Shown here in pieces: positions 44,672-56,930 of a stretch of 64,000 nucleotides of DNA. The stretch's first letter is position 1. Each line of letters starts with the position of its first letter. The stretch is from NCBI GenBank assembly GCA_023101725.1, contig JALJCO010001315.1, positions 523,854 through 587,853 of the forward strand, written 5' to 3'. Both the position numbers and the translations under genes were made by a program. The notes under the pieces are model-generated. The model saw nothing but the letters and a program-made list of their open reading frames with translations. It was not told where the DNA came from and searched no databases. The DNA is from Atherinomorus stipes (lineage: Eukaryota > Chordata > Actinopteri > Atheriniformes > Atherinidae).

Positions 44672-46494
44672 ACAAGAAGGGGAAAGAAAGGCAGTCCCTC
44701 TTTCCCGAGGGAAAGAAAAAAAAAAAAAAAAATTACCATCCTAGTACTTGTTATCCCTGCTGAACCACCTCTGCTTCAATACTGATCATGCCGGGATTCT
44801 CATTTCACAATGTAATTTTTTTTTTTACCAAGCTGCTGTTTGCTTTTTCCTGGGTCTGCCCTGTCTGTCTTCTAGCTTGCCCCAATAGATTCTAGCTGGC
44901 CCATGTCATAGTGCTAGTATGAAGACACCAACCCACAGCCCCCTACCCGACCAGAAAGCATTACATCCATAATGGATGTAATGGAGCTATTTTAAGGACA
45001 TAATATTTTAATACTAATGCATAATATTTTAATAATATTTTAATACTACTTTAATGTATTGGATATGTCACACATAACTGTCACTATGTTACACAGCACT
45101 TCACAGCTATGACATTAATGGAGGTGATGGTGTCCCTTTGTGCTTGGGGTCCAGCTTTGGTCAGAACCCCACTACTTCCAGCTCAGGAGAATCCAACTGA
45201 TGTATCCAAATCCATTCTTGTGGAAGGCCAGGAGATGCTGTCACACAGCAGCAGTAGCTTGCATGTTGCTAATGGGCCTGCTCTTGACCTTGCACATCCT
45301 CAGCACTACATTACACTTTTGAGGTTTCTCAGAAACCTTTCTTGGAACTTGATGGGATTAAGCTGTCCTCCAAAGTAAAAGCTTTAAAGGTGAAATTGCA
45401 GTCTTAAATGTCATCACCATGGAAGACGCTCTGTTGCAACCACACCCCAGAACACAGTCATTGCAGATGGGTGCAAAGACCATAAACAGAGACAGTGTTA
45501 ACTCAATTTTCTGTTTCTCCAACACAATCCAGCTTATTGTTTTGGTTCTGTTTACTCCTTTAGTTCAATTTAAATAGACCCAGACAGTGACCTTCAATTC
45601 TGGCTATGTACAAGGCTGATATGGTCAGATATTCCAGGGCTTCTTTATTCTAGAAACTGTTTAGTGCTGTTAGAGATGATGTGTTTGTTATCAAAATGCC
45701 TTATACAGTATGACCTTGATAAACACTGACCAACAAAAAATAGTTCTGCCTATACATTCAAAAATTGCACATTTTCTTTGATAGTAACTTAGTTCCTGAT
45801 AACTACACAACTCAAAAAATCAGTAAGCAAGTAACACAAGCCACGTTTACACGGAGCCAAATATACCAACTCCAGTCAGTTTAAAAGCTAAATCTGAAAG
45901 ATAATGATCCATAAATACACCTCGTTCCAAATGAAAAGTGCCAAACCAAAAGGATTTTCCTTCGGTTTCATAGGTGTAGAGCATTCCTTTTCCAGTCGAT
46001 TGTGTTATCATGTAAATGCTGAATCAGAAAGTTGTCAGGTTGCGTTCAAGCAGCACATGCTCCGACTTCACATAAACATGCGACAAGTAGCATTTCCTCA
46101 CTTTGGAGGATGGGGGATGAACAAACAAATATACTGGTCTGCAGCAGAAAGTTTATTTTTAATTCAAACTGTCTCTACACCTTTTTCTCTTCATTGTTTG
46201 CAGTAGGAGCGTATGAGTATCAAGCTGCTTGTTGATTAAAGTACTGCAAAAACCAAAGCTATGATGATCAGTTTGTAGACCTGTCTTTGATAAATCATGT
46301 GACATAGGTATCCAGAGCATGGAGGAGATACCAGGAGACAGGCCAGGCCAGCAGCAGAACCACTATTTCCTCCTTTATGCAAGGAGAAACTGCCAGACCC
46401 CGGAGTACTGCCAGAGCCCTACAACATTAGTGGACCAGCAGACCATTGATGCATGTTTTTGCTCAAACTGTCAGATTCCATGAAGGTGGTATCA
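44672..46494. other. Unassigned stretch
   Basis: No gene is supported. An A run at 44718-44733 and TAATATTTTAATACT repeats near 44995-45050 are the only local repeats. The 89-100-codon frames overlap one another and have no motif. Confidence 0.35.
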
Positions 46495-46651
46495 AATCAA
46501 ATCAAACTTTATTTATAAAGCACTTTTCCTGCCAAAGGCAACCCAAAGTGCTTTTCAAGACAATAAAAACAGATGCATTTTTAAAATAAAAAACAGGCCT
46601 TCACACACCCACGCACAAAACATAACTATAAACATTTGCACAAACACACGA

Positions 46652-46673
46652 CCCCCCCCCCCCCCCCCCCACA

Positions 46674-46734
<61 letters not shown>
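46652..46734. repeat. C run followed by (CA)n microsatellite
   Basis: Nineteen Cs, then CACCA and about 30 CA units, within the LINE 3' UTR. Confidence 0.95.
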
Positions 46735-46737
<3 letters not shown>

Positions 46738-47206
46738 AACTGTGCGTATAACTTCCAACCCCTAAAATAAAACAAAAACACTAAGAGTAATAAACATCTG
46801 GCATGACCTACTGTGAGGAAGCGATATCTTGGGGATACCGTTTACAGGTGCCAGGCATGGTCACAGAGTGTATTTCTTCAGGGACCAACCAGATCAGGGC
46901 AGGCCGGTGTCCACACCACAGCGATAGGGCTGCAGTGCTGGGCCCCAGCCACCAGGACAAGGGCAGCCACCCGCCAGCTCTCTCCAGACCAAGTAGGCAA
47001 AGCTCCCAGAGTGAAGGATCCCCATGAGGAAACAGTGGTGTTAAGATGTTAAAACAGATAAAATTAGTGGACAGATAAGAGCAACATGGGAAAATAAATA
47101 GTTATTCATAAAATGATATGCTAAACGAGTCAATAAAATCTAAAATAATTTTAACATAACACAAAATAAAATAGAGTGAAAGTTAAATAAGTAAAATGAA
47201 ACCAAA

Positions 47207-47521
47207 TCAAAAAGCTAAGTTAAAAAGGTAGGTCTTGAGCCTCTTCTTAAAAACATCAACAGTCTCTGCAGCCCTGAGGTTCTCTGGCAGGCTGTTCCAC
47301 AGACGAGGACCGTAGTGGTGGAACGCGGCTTCACCATGAGTTTTAGTTCTCACCTGGGGAACAATTAAAAGGCCGGTACCAGAGGACCTCAGGGTCCGCG
47401 AGGGTTCATAATGTAAAAGCAGGTCGGATAAATAAGAGGGCCCAAGACCATTAAGAAATTTATAAACCACTAAAAGAAACTTAGTCGATCCTGAAACGCA
47501 TTCTACTGGAAATAAAAGCAT
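47207..47521 (-). pseudogene. C-terminal end of an L2-like LINE ORF2
   Basis: The frame ends in YLFNLAF at 47210 and contains VYKFLNGLGPSYLSDLL, RTKTHGEAAFHHYGPRLWN and SLPENLRAAETVDVFKKR. The pattern of tyrosine-proline-leucine-tryptophan blocks (GPRLWNSLP, then FKKRLKTYLF) is the conserved C terminus of L2/CR1-group LINE proteins downstream of RT. The RT itself is not here, so the fragment is inactive. The methionine at 47521 is only the first in the frame. Confidence 0.85.
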
Positions 47522-47639
47522 GCATCAGCACCTCCGTGCTGGCAAGAGAGAGAAATGGGTGGACTCTGGCAATGTTTTTAAGATGATAAAAACCTGTCTG
47601 TGACATTTCTCGTGATCAGAGCACACTATCATGCAGCCC

Positions 47640-48215
47640 AATTGCCATTTGCCAGGAAAACCAGGGTTGGCAGATTTGCCACTGGCGCCCTGTGTTCTTC
47701 ACAGAAGTAAGCAGATTCATTCAGCGCATGTGACAGGCATGGCAGAATCTAGAGACACTGCTCCCTGCAACAACATCCAGCATGACCAGTCCTCCACCAG
47801 TTTGGTAATGGGTCGATGATGGTCCGGGGAGACACATCCTTAGAAGGCCACAAAAATCTCCATGTTCTAGCGAGACTGCCACTGGGTACCAGGATGAGAT
47901 CCTCAGCTTCACTGTCAGACCATATGGTGGTGCAGTGGTCCCTGGGTTCCTTCTGACGCATGGCAATGCTCAACCTCAAGTGGATGAAGTGTCAGCATGG
48001 TGAAGGCATTGATACTATGGACTGGGCTACCCGTTCACCAGCCCTGACTAAAACTGACTACCTCTGGAACATCACGCCTCGTTCCATCCACCACTGCGTC
48101 GCACCACAGACTGTTCAAGGGGATTGACTGATGTCCTTATCCAGGTCTGAGAGGAGATCCCTCTGGAGAACATCCATTGTCTCTTCAGGAGCATGCAGGC
48201 AAGATTTTTTACCTA
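47640..48215 (+). mobile_element. Tc1-like transposon relic, heavily decayed
   Basis: In the plus strand the words SSTSLVMGR, DHMVVQWSLGS and MAMLNLKWMK can be read in different frames, in the order found in the middle and C-terminal half of a Tc1 transposase (SLVMGR...GAVGPG...DNARPH). Next come GIDTMDWATRSPAL, then CVAPQTVQ and the tail RSEEISLWRTSIVSSGACR. The NPIEHLW motif is destroyed (TDYLWN). Terminal repeats are not recognisable. It is a different family from the 12.5- and 57-kb copies. Confidence 0.7.
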
Positions 48216-48496
48216 GAATCTTTTATTTATTAAAATGTAAGATGTGTTTCAGTATTACCTTTCCTTGATTTATTTGAGCGATTTAATAGTGGTTAGTTTT
48301 CTGTCTTTAATGTTCTCCATATTGTGCCAATTAATATCTGCCAAATATATGCCATTATAGGAAGGCAAAAGTTAAAAAGTTAACTTTATATCTTGAACCT
48401 TTAGTTGTTGATCAAAATGTTGAGTGCAGTAAGTTTTTTTTTAGAGCACAAACATGGACGGTGTGTACTACAGTATTTTTTTGCTATTGTTATGTC

Positions 48497-49630
48497 CAGT
48501 GATGGGAATTACGGCGTTAGGAATAAACGGCGTTACTAATGGCACTACTTTTTCAGTAACGGGTTAATCTAACTAATTACTAAGTCTTTCATCACAACGC
48601 CGTTACCGTTACTGGCCTTCACTGACAGCGCGTTACTATTGTTATGTGAGATTCATTTTTGTTCCTAGTGAACAGAAGTTTCACTTTTTTGGGGACTATA
48701 TTGTGCTGGTCCTCTTGCAGAGAGGAGGCGGAGTGATACGCAAAGACCTGGAGACACTCGTCCATGCACTCAGCAGCAACCTGCGGTCTCCAGGGCTGCA
48801 GGCACGCGCCTCTTCACACACTCATGTTAGAGTAAAAGGTTCCTGTGAGACCTGCATACCTATACAGGGAATACGGCGTCACCAACCTGACACAGACGCA
48901 GCGATTACGTCCAGTTTAAGAAGAAAACAGCGTCATAGTTCGCTGTAACAAGTTTCCCTGAATTATTTCTTTCACCCATGACCCGAATTCAGTTCATTGT
49001 TAATACTAAAGATACACAAGTTGTGCACATTGGATCCGTCTTCATCTGACCGGAGCGGTACAGAAACAGTGATGATGATGATGATGATGATGACGAAGGA
49101 CTGTCATTGCAAACCCCAGTCAATCTGTGCAGCCGAACACACGTGCGCACAATGGGGAGAATTATAAACTGGAATCAATACAAACATCAGTTTCCTTCAG
49201 AGAAAAAAAAAAAAAACCACGAACATGATGAAAAACGTTGATTAGTTCGTGTTACTTTGTGGTGTTTGGCGTCACAACCACATGAAGCTCTTCCTGAGGA
49301 GGAGACGGAGCCACAACATCCATCAGTCTGAGTGTCCACGATTTTTCTGTTAGTAATTTATTCTGTATAGTTTCCATTGATTTCATTCATTAGTCAGATC
49401 TGATATTCACTTTTATATTAACTCAACAAAAAGATTAATTTAATAGGTTAATTGATATTAATTTAAAATTACATCTAAAGGAACATTAAAAAGTAACGGA
49501 AAAATTACTTTTCCAAGTAATTAGTTATTTTTTTTAAAGCTTTAACTCAGTTACTAACGCCATTACTTTTTCGGAGAAGTAATTAGTAACTATAATTAAT
49601 TACTTTTTAAAAGTAATGTTCCCAACACTG
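48497..49630. mobile_element. 1.1-kb hAT element with an exact 8-bp duplication
   Basis: The ends CAGTGATGGGAATTACGGCG and, inverted, CAGTGTTGGGAACATTACTT are hAT-like, and subterminal GTAATTA and GTTACT words repeat throughout. GTTATGTC flanks both sides (48489-48496 and 49631-49638). A 100-codon frame (48646-48948) shows no transposase motif, so the element is non-autonomous. A (GAT)n run lies at 49071-49093. Confidence 0.9.
49071..49093. repeat. (GAT)n microsatellite
   Basis: Seven to eight GAT units inside the hAT element. Confidence 0.9.
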
Positions 49631-49919
49631 GTTATGTCACTGCTAAACTTATCATGACAAATATTTTACCTGCATAATGTGAGTGGTTAAGTCCCTTGGG
49701 ATACAGCTAGAAGCCAATAACGGTTTTGAGCGTCTATTTACTCCCCTGAAAAAAAACGTCTCTTAGTTGAATATTTGCTGGGCCACCATTAGTTTTCATT
49801 ATGGCATTCATTGTGTGCCATTGATCAGAATCAAAATTAAATGGAATCAAGGCCTTCCTTCTCTCTTACTTTCCAACACTGGACATCTAATGTCGCCATG
49901 CTAGAATATCTATTTAAAG

Positions 49920-50143
49920 CAGGTGTGCCCAAGTCCAGTCCTTGAGAGCTACTATCCTGCATATTTTGGTTGCATCCCTTCTCCAACACACCCAAATCAA
50001 ATAAATGGCTCATTACCGAGCCTCTGCAGAGCTGAATGGCATGTGCATGTGGGGATTAACAGTTTGATTCAGGTGTGTTGGAGTGGGTATGTTCTAAAAA
50101 TTGCAGGATAGAAGTTCTTGAGGACCAGACTTGGGCACTCCTG
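49920..50143. mobile_element. 224-bp palindromic hAT MITE, exact 8-bp duplication
   Basis: The ends CAGGTGTGCCCAAGTCCAGT and, inverted, CAGGAGTGCCCAAGTCTGGT extend into long, nearly complementary arms. ATTTAAAG flanks both sides (49912-49919 and 50144-50151). A 62-codon frame crosses it but reflects only the repeat. Confidence 0.93.
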
Positions 50144-50182
50144 ATTTAAAGTATCTTATAAGTCATGTCACAAAGATGGAGC

Positions 50183-50379
50183 AGGCAGGTTTGGTCCTTG
50201 AGAGTTGTGGGCCTGCAGGTTTTAGATGTCTTCATGCTCTAACACACACAGTCAAAAAAAAAACGGATCCAACAGCTTATCAAATTCTGCTCAGTGACTC
50301 ATTCTTTTGTATCAGGTGTGATAAAACAGGAAACCATCTAAAACCTGCAGGACTGCAGCTCTCCTACCTTGGGAAAGGG
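50183..50379. mobile_element. Diverged member of the palindromic hAT MITE group
   Basis: Starts CAGGCAGGTTTGGTCCTTGA and ends with the inverted partner CCTTTCCCAAGGTAGGAGAG. Both sides carry CCTGCAGGTTTTAGATG-like words. The termini are more diverged than in the other copies, and no duplication was identified. Confidence 0.6.
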
Positions 50380-50550
50380 CAAACATGGCATGTTACTGGG
50401 AACTTCAGCATTCTTGCTTCTCCGTGATATCTGGTGCACTCATTCTGCTGGTGATTCAGACACGAAGCTGACTACTCTTTCCTTGCAGCTGATTATGTGA
50501 TAACCAGCCGTTACCACAGCAAGAATGGCGGCAACCACAACTTTTTTTTT

Positions 50551-50630
50551 TTTAACTTTTATTTATTTAACCTATATTTATACAGGTAAATTCCATTGAG
50601 ACACGCAGTTTCTTTTTCAAGGGAGACCTG
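50551..50630. repeat. LINE-tail-like repeat
   Basis: AACTTTTATTTATTTAACCT, then ACAGGTAAATTCCATTGAGA and TTTTTCAAGGGAGACCTG. This is a fish-wide repeat often seen at non-LTR element ends. Family not certain. Confidence 0.5.
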
Positions 50631-50990
50631 TTTACTGCACCTAACACGCATGTCGTAAAACAACAGTAACCATACTGCACAAAAAGATGTCATCCCAAAT
50701 CATAATTTTATGTAAAAAATATTTCAGTCACTTATTTTGTATTTTATTCACTTTTTTGTTTTGTTTGTCTTTCCTTTTTTTTCTGCTGCTTGACGTGTTC
50801 GCCACCTCGTGCCATTCAGTGCTCCTGCTCGCAATGCAATGTGGTCCCAAGGGACCGTCGAAGCTGACTGGTTTTCAAGATGCATCGTGGGTGAATTTGA
50901 GTGCACTACATTTTTCTCTCTGGACATTCGGACACCCCTACAAAATGGCGTGATCCCTGTGTAGGGCCCTATGTAGGGAGTATTTGGACA

Positions 50991-51200
50991 CAGCCCCAGT
51001 CCTCAAGAGCTACTATCCTGCAACTATTGGAACAACCCTTCTCCAACACACCTGAATCAAATGAATATTTCATTATCAGGCCTCTGCAGAGCTGAATGAC
51101 ATGTGCATGGGGTAATTCAGCCATTCGATTCAGGTGTGTTGCAGAGGGTGCTCTAACAGTTGCAGGGTAGCAGTTATGAGGACCGGTTGTGTACATCCCT
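50991..51200. mobile_element. Palindromic hAT MITE, ends eroded
   Basis: The body (CCTCAAGAGCTACTATCCTG, CTTCTCCAACACACCTGAAT, CTCTGCAGAGCTGAATGACA) and the inverted right arm match the copy at 49920. The extreme ends no longer form a clear TIR pair, so limits are approximate. Confidence 0.75.
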
Positions 51201-51499
51201 TCTATAAACAAAGGCTTTGAATACCTGTGATTTTTTTTTTTTTTTTTTTTTTTTTGCTAGGAAGGAGTATTTTAAGATGACTAAATGAGCCATTGTACAT
51301 CATTATACAATTTAAAATAAGTAAATTATGAGCTCCTGCAAAGTGTTTTCTTTTAGCTCATGACAAATGTGCCCAGTGGCAAATTTTGTTGCCACTCACA
51401 GAAATAAGCCCATGAACAAAAAAATACTGTACTTATTTCAGGTGCAAATGTTTTTATTTATTTATCATTATCATTATTATTTATTTATTTATTTATTTT

Positions 51500-51522
51500 G
51501 GGGGGGGGGGGGGGGGGGGGGG
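51500..51522. repeat. G run of 23 next to a TTTA repeat
   Basis: (TTTA)n at 51455-51499 is directly followed by 23 G. Its exact length is a likely sequencing uncertainty. Confidence 0.95.
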
Positions 51523-51535
51523 TGTTACTCTAGGG

Positions 51536-51712
51536 CAGTGATTTTCAACCCTTGTCTTCAAGGTACTGTACACTATCCTGAAGACTTTCCATGCTGTCCT
51601 TTTGTAACACAGCTGACTCCCAGCAATGGTTAAGTAGTAGACTGGTGCAGAACTCATCAGAGATTAATTTAATTTGAAACAGCTGTGTCCTAGCAGGGCG
51701 AAATGGAAAAAA
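51536..51712. mobile_element. Palindromic hAT MITE, second subtype, right end lost
   Basis: Starts CAGTGATTTTCAACCCTTGT and shares CACAGCTGACT, AGACTGGTGCAGA and GCTGTGTCCTAGCAGGG with the complete copy at 60512-60720, but ends before the inverted terminus. Confidence 0.8.
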
Positions 51713-51834
51713 GTTGCATTACCCTAACATTTTTTTATTGTGTATAGAAAATGACAATGATACACTTCAGCAACAATTGTTGCAAGTGGGGCAAAATTGG
51801 TTAAATACAAATCGCAAAATCCCCCCAAAAAACT

Positions 51835-51945
51835 TGACCAGCTAAGAACCAGCTAAAATATGGCCAAAAACCAGCAAACTATCTGGTCTAAGGTTGATTT
51901 TTGGCCACATTTTTGCTGGTGCTTTAGCTGATCAAGCTGTTCTTA
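51835..51945. repeat. Imperfect inverted repeat ('ACCAGC' type)
   Basis: ACCAGCTAAAATATGGCCAA is mirrored by TTGGCCACATTTTTGCTGGT, giving a possible hairpin. This resembles a common short fish repeat, but no target duplication is seen. Confidence 0.5.
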
Positions 51946-52059
51946 TCAATACTTTTTTATATTGTTGGTTATATTGTTACTTAATATTTTGATATCTATT
52001 GTTCTTTACGAGAAACTTAATAAACCTAAATCATTTAATTTAATCAAATAAGCAAAGTT

Positions 52060-52320
52060 AACTTTTTTTTTTCTTTTTTTTTTTTTACCATGTCCTGTCA
52101 AGCATAACAAGAAGTATGGTGATCTGGCTGCTGCATTTGCTTTGCCAGGAGGAGTTTTTATGGGTATAAGGGTCCTCTTATTTAAAGATTATGCTTTATT
52201 TATGGTTAGTTTGTTGTTGAATTTACACATTAATGCTGGACCTGACAACGGGGTGTGGGCAGGAGAAAGGACACAAGGGAGAATGAAAAAGAGAAAAAGA
52301 AGAAAAAAGAGAAAATGGGA
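52060..52320 (+). repeat. Long dispersed repeat, copy 2 (diverged)
   Basis: CATGTCCTGTCAAGCATAAC, GCTTTGCCAGGAGGAGTTTT and GACCTGACAACGGGGTGTGG follow the order seen at 41740-41950, with many substitutions and without the GC-rich end. Confidence 0.6.
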
Positions 52321-53744
52321 AAAGACTGCTGCACTTGTAACAGAACAAATCACCTGTAACATCTTGAAGAAAAACAAAGATGACAAATATTAAGAACTCA
52401 TACAAATATAAACAAGCTAGGAAAGAGAAAATATGTACAGGTATATCATTAATCACAAAAACAGAAGCATCGGCAACACAAATGAAGGAACAAAGGAAAA
52501 GACTTGAACATATTTTAAGAGGGTTTTTTTTTTTTTTTTTTTTCCCAGAATACAGGAGTTACAGATTGAGACACTGTTGTCACTCTCAGGCATGTAGCAC
52601 TGAAGCATAGTTCTCAAAGCATAATTTCCTCTTCCTGTTTGTTTACTTGGGTTCTCCTTATCTATTTTAAGATTTTTTGTGACAGTTTGTACACATATAA
52701 AGCAGTGAGATGGAAGTGATTATGACTGAAAGCAGGGAATGAAGATGTAGAGAAAGATTTTGATATTTGAAGGATTCTTCTGAGAAGCTCAAAAAAGTCA
52801 AACAAGAAGTTCAACTAAATTTGGGAACTGAATGTTGCCCTCCCACCCCACTTTTTTTCTTAAATTTTAAGGTAACTTGCAAAACACTTTGGAAATTTCT
52901 GCACATCCTACACATGACATACAACTTACAAAAAAGCAAAAAAATAAAAAAAAGCAATATGGACCCGTGTCCATGTCGAATATGAATGGTTGGCTTTCTT
53001 GGAACTGCACTTTGTCCGCTCTGTCCTTGCAAAATGAGATAAGGAGGAGTGGGTCACATACAAATCCCAGATGGAAACATCAAGGCAAGATATATTTGTG
53101 CAACAGAGTGATGAAGTGAGAGGGGAGGAGAAGTTTGAAGGAATCAAAGAGGCACCAAAAGTGATGGTGGGGAGAGGTAAGGAGGCGTGTGCTGGAGTGA
53201 CCTCTCCTGTCCCTGCAAAGCTGCAGTTTACTTTTGTAATCCCCAAAAGAACAGCTAAGGGGATATTCACACTGCGCTTCTCTGGAGGAAAGAAATGTGA
53301 CAGCTGAGATGATTTTTTTTTTTTTTTTTAAACTCTGGATTAAATGTCAGATCGCTGCTCAAATAGTCTTACCTGATTCTCGTAACACCTTACAGGCAGC
53401 AGTAATCTTTACATCAAATTCATATTTTCTATTGTAAAGTAATGTAAGAAATAAGTAATGGTGATAGAAAAGAGAAAGAAAAAAAAATAGAATTCCATAT
53501 TTGAATCTTAGCAGGAGCTAACATCAGAGAAAGAGAGGTACAGCATGCTTGCTTTGCATTTACGGTGAGGCATACTTGGTAATTATGTTTCGATCGGTGC
53601 TCTGAGTCTGTTATTATTCTTGTTTGGAAGCACCTCAACACTGAAGCCTGGGTTAATGAAAATTTCCTCAAGCTTGCCTGCAGCTAAGGATGCCTGGTTA
53701 AGACTCTCCCTCTCCCTAACTGTACAGTGTCAATACTGACCTCA

Positions 53745-53795
<51 letters not shown>

Positions 53796-55626
53796 GATTT
53801 GTTTCAAACCCCCAATACGCTTGTTCCTAAACTCCAGAGTATCGCAACCTTAATGCCCTCATAAAATTGAAATTCTCCAGAGTTCAGTCGGCGTTTTAAA
53901 CCACTGTCATCCTTATAACGCACAATAACAAGGTTCTGTTCGCAATCTCCTCTGCATTTTCCTCACCGGCCTATTGTTGACCTGGCAAGAGCTGCAGCAA
54001 ACAATTTTGCAGAAAACTGCAGGGAAGGTGTTGGAGTTCAGCTACATCAAGGTGTTGCAATGAGATATCAGAGAACTCAGCAAGGCTGATATGCTGCAGC
54101 AGGGAGAAATAAGAGAAATCTCTGGGAGCAGATCAGATGGGTCTCAAGCTGCATCACCCCAAGAATCAGCTTTAAGAAAGAAAGAATGTCAGAGCTGGCA
54201 AGTTGACATCAAAGCAGAATCTCCCCCTCAGATGTTTTTTTTTTTTTCTCCTTTTACCTGAAAGGCCACAAAATGTTCCTCCTGTTGCAATGAAAGTAAG
54301 TTGGGTCTAGTTTTGTCAGCTACTGAAACCATTGTTTTTGAATGCAGAGTAATTGAACCCAAACACTTTCCATGAGACTGATTTCTTCTATAAAATGTTT
54401 GCCTCTCTCTTTCTATCTAGATGATTATGATATATTTAAAATTCACACTATTCGTCCCCACTTGTGCTGAGCTGACTGAAGAATTAAAAATGCATAGCTT
54501 ATGGTTTGAATCTACACTAAAAAAAAAGCAAACAACAAAAAAAAAAAACAAATACAAGAACTCTTCACTTGATCAATTTCAAACTTGTTTAGCATTAAAC
54601 GCTTTTAACTACTCTGCTATTTCAGTGAATGTAACTAAAGACTGATTACACATCCACTCCCTCCTCTCTCCAGTCACTTAGGCTCTGACAGAGTCTGACC
54701 CTGGAGCGCTCTGCTGTTTAAAATCTCATTTCTGCAGTGTGGGAACAACGATCTCACTCTGGAGAAAGGAGTAATAACCACAGAATGTGGTGAGTCACGC
54801 AGCTGGAACACTTCATGGACAGTCCTCATATGAAGATGCATAGGCATGTGCACTTGTGCTAAAGATCCAGTTCTCCCGAATGGAAAGCACAAGGGGGAGC
54901 ACAAGAACATGTTGATGAATAACTGATGGGAGATGAGTGCATAGGAAGTGAATACGCTTTTCATTGACATCATGTTATTGACAAATGTTTGTTTTCAAGC
55001 TTTAATTGAGCTACTCGATTCTAAGAAGCACCTCAATACTAACTATAGCTACCCTTCAGCTGTTTGCATATTATGAGTCATGCAACATTTTGGCAGGTAA
55101 TTCTAACAGACCTAAGGTCCATACATTTTTCATATGATTCATTTTTTTTCCTGCAGCAGCATGGGTCTGAATATAATAAATTACTCTCCTTCAAAAGGAA
55201 CCTTTTTTTTTTTCTTTTTTTAGACATGCCTCTGCAGATTTCCAGACTCCTCTGAATTAAAAAGGTGAAATAAATAAATAAAAACAAACTTTTTTTTCAG
55301 GACAACAGTTTAATTGGCTGATAAAATTTAGGTTGAAGCAAGTTGCATAACACAAAACAAGAAATAAAACTCCTTATATTGCTTTTTCCATTTAGAATCA
55401 AACAATGTTATTTCAGTGCAGCCATGGGTTTTGGAGAGCATTTTGGGGGATATGACCACTAATAAACATATTCAGGTTCTATTGCTGTATATGGTATGGA
55501 GTATATGGTATGGAGTCATTGAAGTGGTATGGAAGCAGGAAGATTAGAGTTGTTCAAAGCTTGCTGCATTACAAAGTGGTGACAGAGCACAAACAAAAGA
55601 AAGATAAACAAACAAACAAAACACCA
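52321..55626. other. Unassigned AT-rich stretch
   Basis: No gene is supported. Mixed A, T and AT repeats (53748-53792) and short frames under 115 codons are present. The frame at 53071-53307 has ordinary composition but no motif and no exon signals that I trust. Confidence 0.35.
53748..53792. repeat. (AT)n microsatellite
   Basis: Pure AT repeats over about 45 bases. Confidence 0.95.
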
Positions 55627-56095
55627 AGGGCCTGTACGACGAAGCTGGATTTTCTCTTTGATTCAGGGTTAACCCTGGGTTTTTCGTCCTATGACGCTGG
55701 TTCACTTCTGACCAGGTTATACCTCCCTGGTAACTTATGCTGAACGCCTAACCTGGTCCGGACCAGGTTAAGTTCTGGATAAAGAGATCACCGAGTATAA
55801 AAGCACCACCCCCTGACCAATCAGCATTCTTGGAAAATGGCCTCCCCATTTTTAGAGGATTCTGTTGACACTGGTGCGCAGATTGTGAGAGGAGTTCTTA
55901 GAATAGAAAGAATATTCAGAGATGGTGCAACCCTTTTGATTTGCCAGATGACATTTTATATGAAAGATATAGTTTTCCTCTGCTGGACTCCGTTACATCT
56001 GTCAGCTGTTAGAGCCATACATCACAAATGTAACGCATCGCAGCCGCACCGACAACACCACAGATACTCTGCATCACACTGAGGGGTTATTAATG
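55627..56095 (+). mobile_element. PIF/Harbinger element, 5' end with transposase start
   Basis: It begins GGGCCTGTACGACGAAGCTG, the type of terminus found on fish Harbinger elements, and carries the start of a HARBI1-like transposase (55837). The right terminus and most of the transposase are missing; the similarity ends near 56095. Confidence 0.75.
55837..56082 (+). pseudogene. HARBI1-like Harbinger nuclease, N-terminal fragment, frameshifted
   Basis: The frame starts MASPFLEDSVDTGAQIVRG, a typical N terminus of Harbinger transposases, with the following RIERIFRDG block. From about 55928 the protein continues in another frame (DLPDDILYERY), and near 55990 in a third (RYICQLLEPYI, then NVTHRSR). 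So at least two frameshifts are present. The catalytic DDE half is absent, so no nuclease can be made. The final frame at 56082 is not the true end. Confidence 0.8.
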
Positions 56096-56230
56096 TTAGA
56101 CTAATTAAATTAATTTTGATATAAACCAACGCCTCACTTCGAGTGAAAAAAAATTTGTGCTGTACTGATGTAGCTGAATAGGTTCATTTTTGTAGCCGAA
56201 TTATGCTCACGGTCCCAGTCAGTAAAACGT

Positions 56231-56270
56231 CATTCATTCATTCATTCATTCATTCATTCATTCATTCATT
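56231..56270. repeat. (CATT)n microsatellite
   Basis: Ten CATT units, one base apart from perfect. Confidence 0.95.
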
Positions 56271-56569
56271 TGTTCACTGGTAGTTTGATGCACACCGTTG
56301 GCGACGCTGAAAACGTATGCAAAAACATGTCTTTGTAATACCCGCTTTTTTCCTGTGGGCTGCACAAATATTAAATTCCATTCATACGAAAGAGTGTGAT
56401 CGTCTTGCATCGCCGGGGTTGCATCTGAAATAATGCGGTTAAGAGGTCACACATGCAGAATACATGAATTTATGGAGCGCACACACACCAATGCCATCAC
56501 GGTGAAGGGTTACAATACGTGCACGATATGAGCCTGAACTATCTATCTATTTTGTCCCTGCTGCTTTAC

Positions 56570-56705
56570 ACCTGATTCAAGTGAATGAGTCACTGTGCAG
56601 AGCTTGATAGGCTGTTGGATCCCTTTGATTTGAATCAGGTGTGCTGGAGTGGGGACACATGGAAAACTTTCAGGACTGTGGACCTTGAAGACAAGGGTTC
56701 CCCAC
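56570..56705. mobile_element. Palindromic hAT MITE fragment
   Basis: CACCTGATTCAAGTGAATGA and GAATCAGGTGTGCTGGAGTG resemble the other copies. It ends CCTTGAAGACAAGGGTTCCC, but the left terminus is missing. Confidence 0.6.
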
Positions 56706-56930
56706 AACTTACTTAGGAGGGGTGGAAACAGAATTTGCTAATCTTGTATAGTGGTCTAAACATGTTTTATACAAATATGACCATCAGACATTAGCTGGTG
56801 TCAAAATCGCTCCCTATCACAGATGTAGTGCGCTATATAATGAGCACGCCATTTGTAGTGTTGTTCGAATACTCTTCTCTTCTTTTCATCCACTACATTG
56901 TCCACTACAAAATACCCACAATTAGGTATG

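Larger units (their letters stand above)
46495..47521 (-). mobile_element. L2-like LINE 3' end (5'-truncated)
   Basis: The 3' tail is at 46495-46560 on the minus strand (GCACTTTATAAATAAAGTTTGATTTGATTTGAT), and the last part of the RT-containing protein is at 47207-47521. Between them is about 650 bp of 3' UTR with a (CA)n microsatellite. The upstream RT and endonuclease are missing, the usual 5' truncation of LINE insertions. Confidence 0.85.

Noticed and set aside
46555..46758. Cys-Val repeat frame
   Set aside because: Produced by the (CA)n microsatellite.
53071..53307. 78-codon plus frame as a host exon
   Set aside because: Ordinary composition but no motif and no convincing splice sites.
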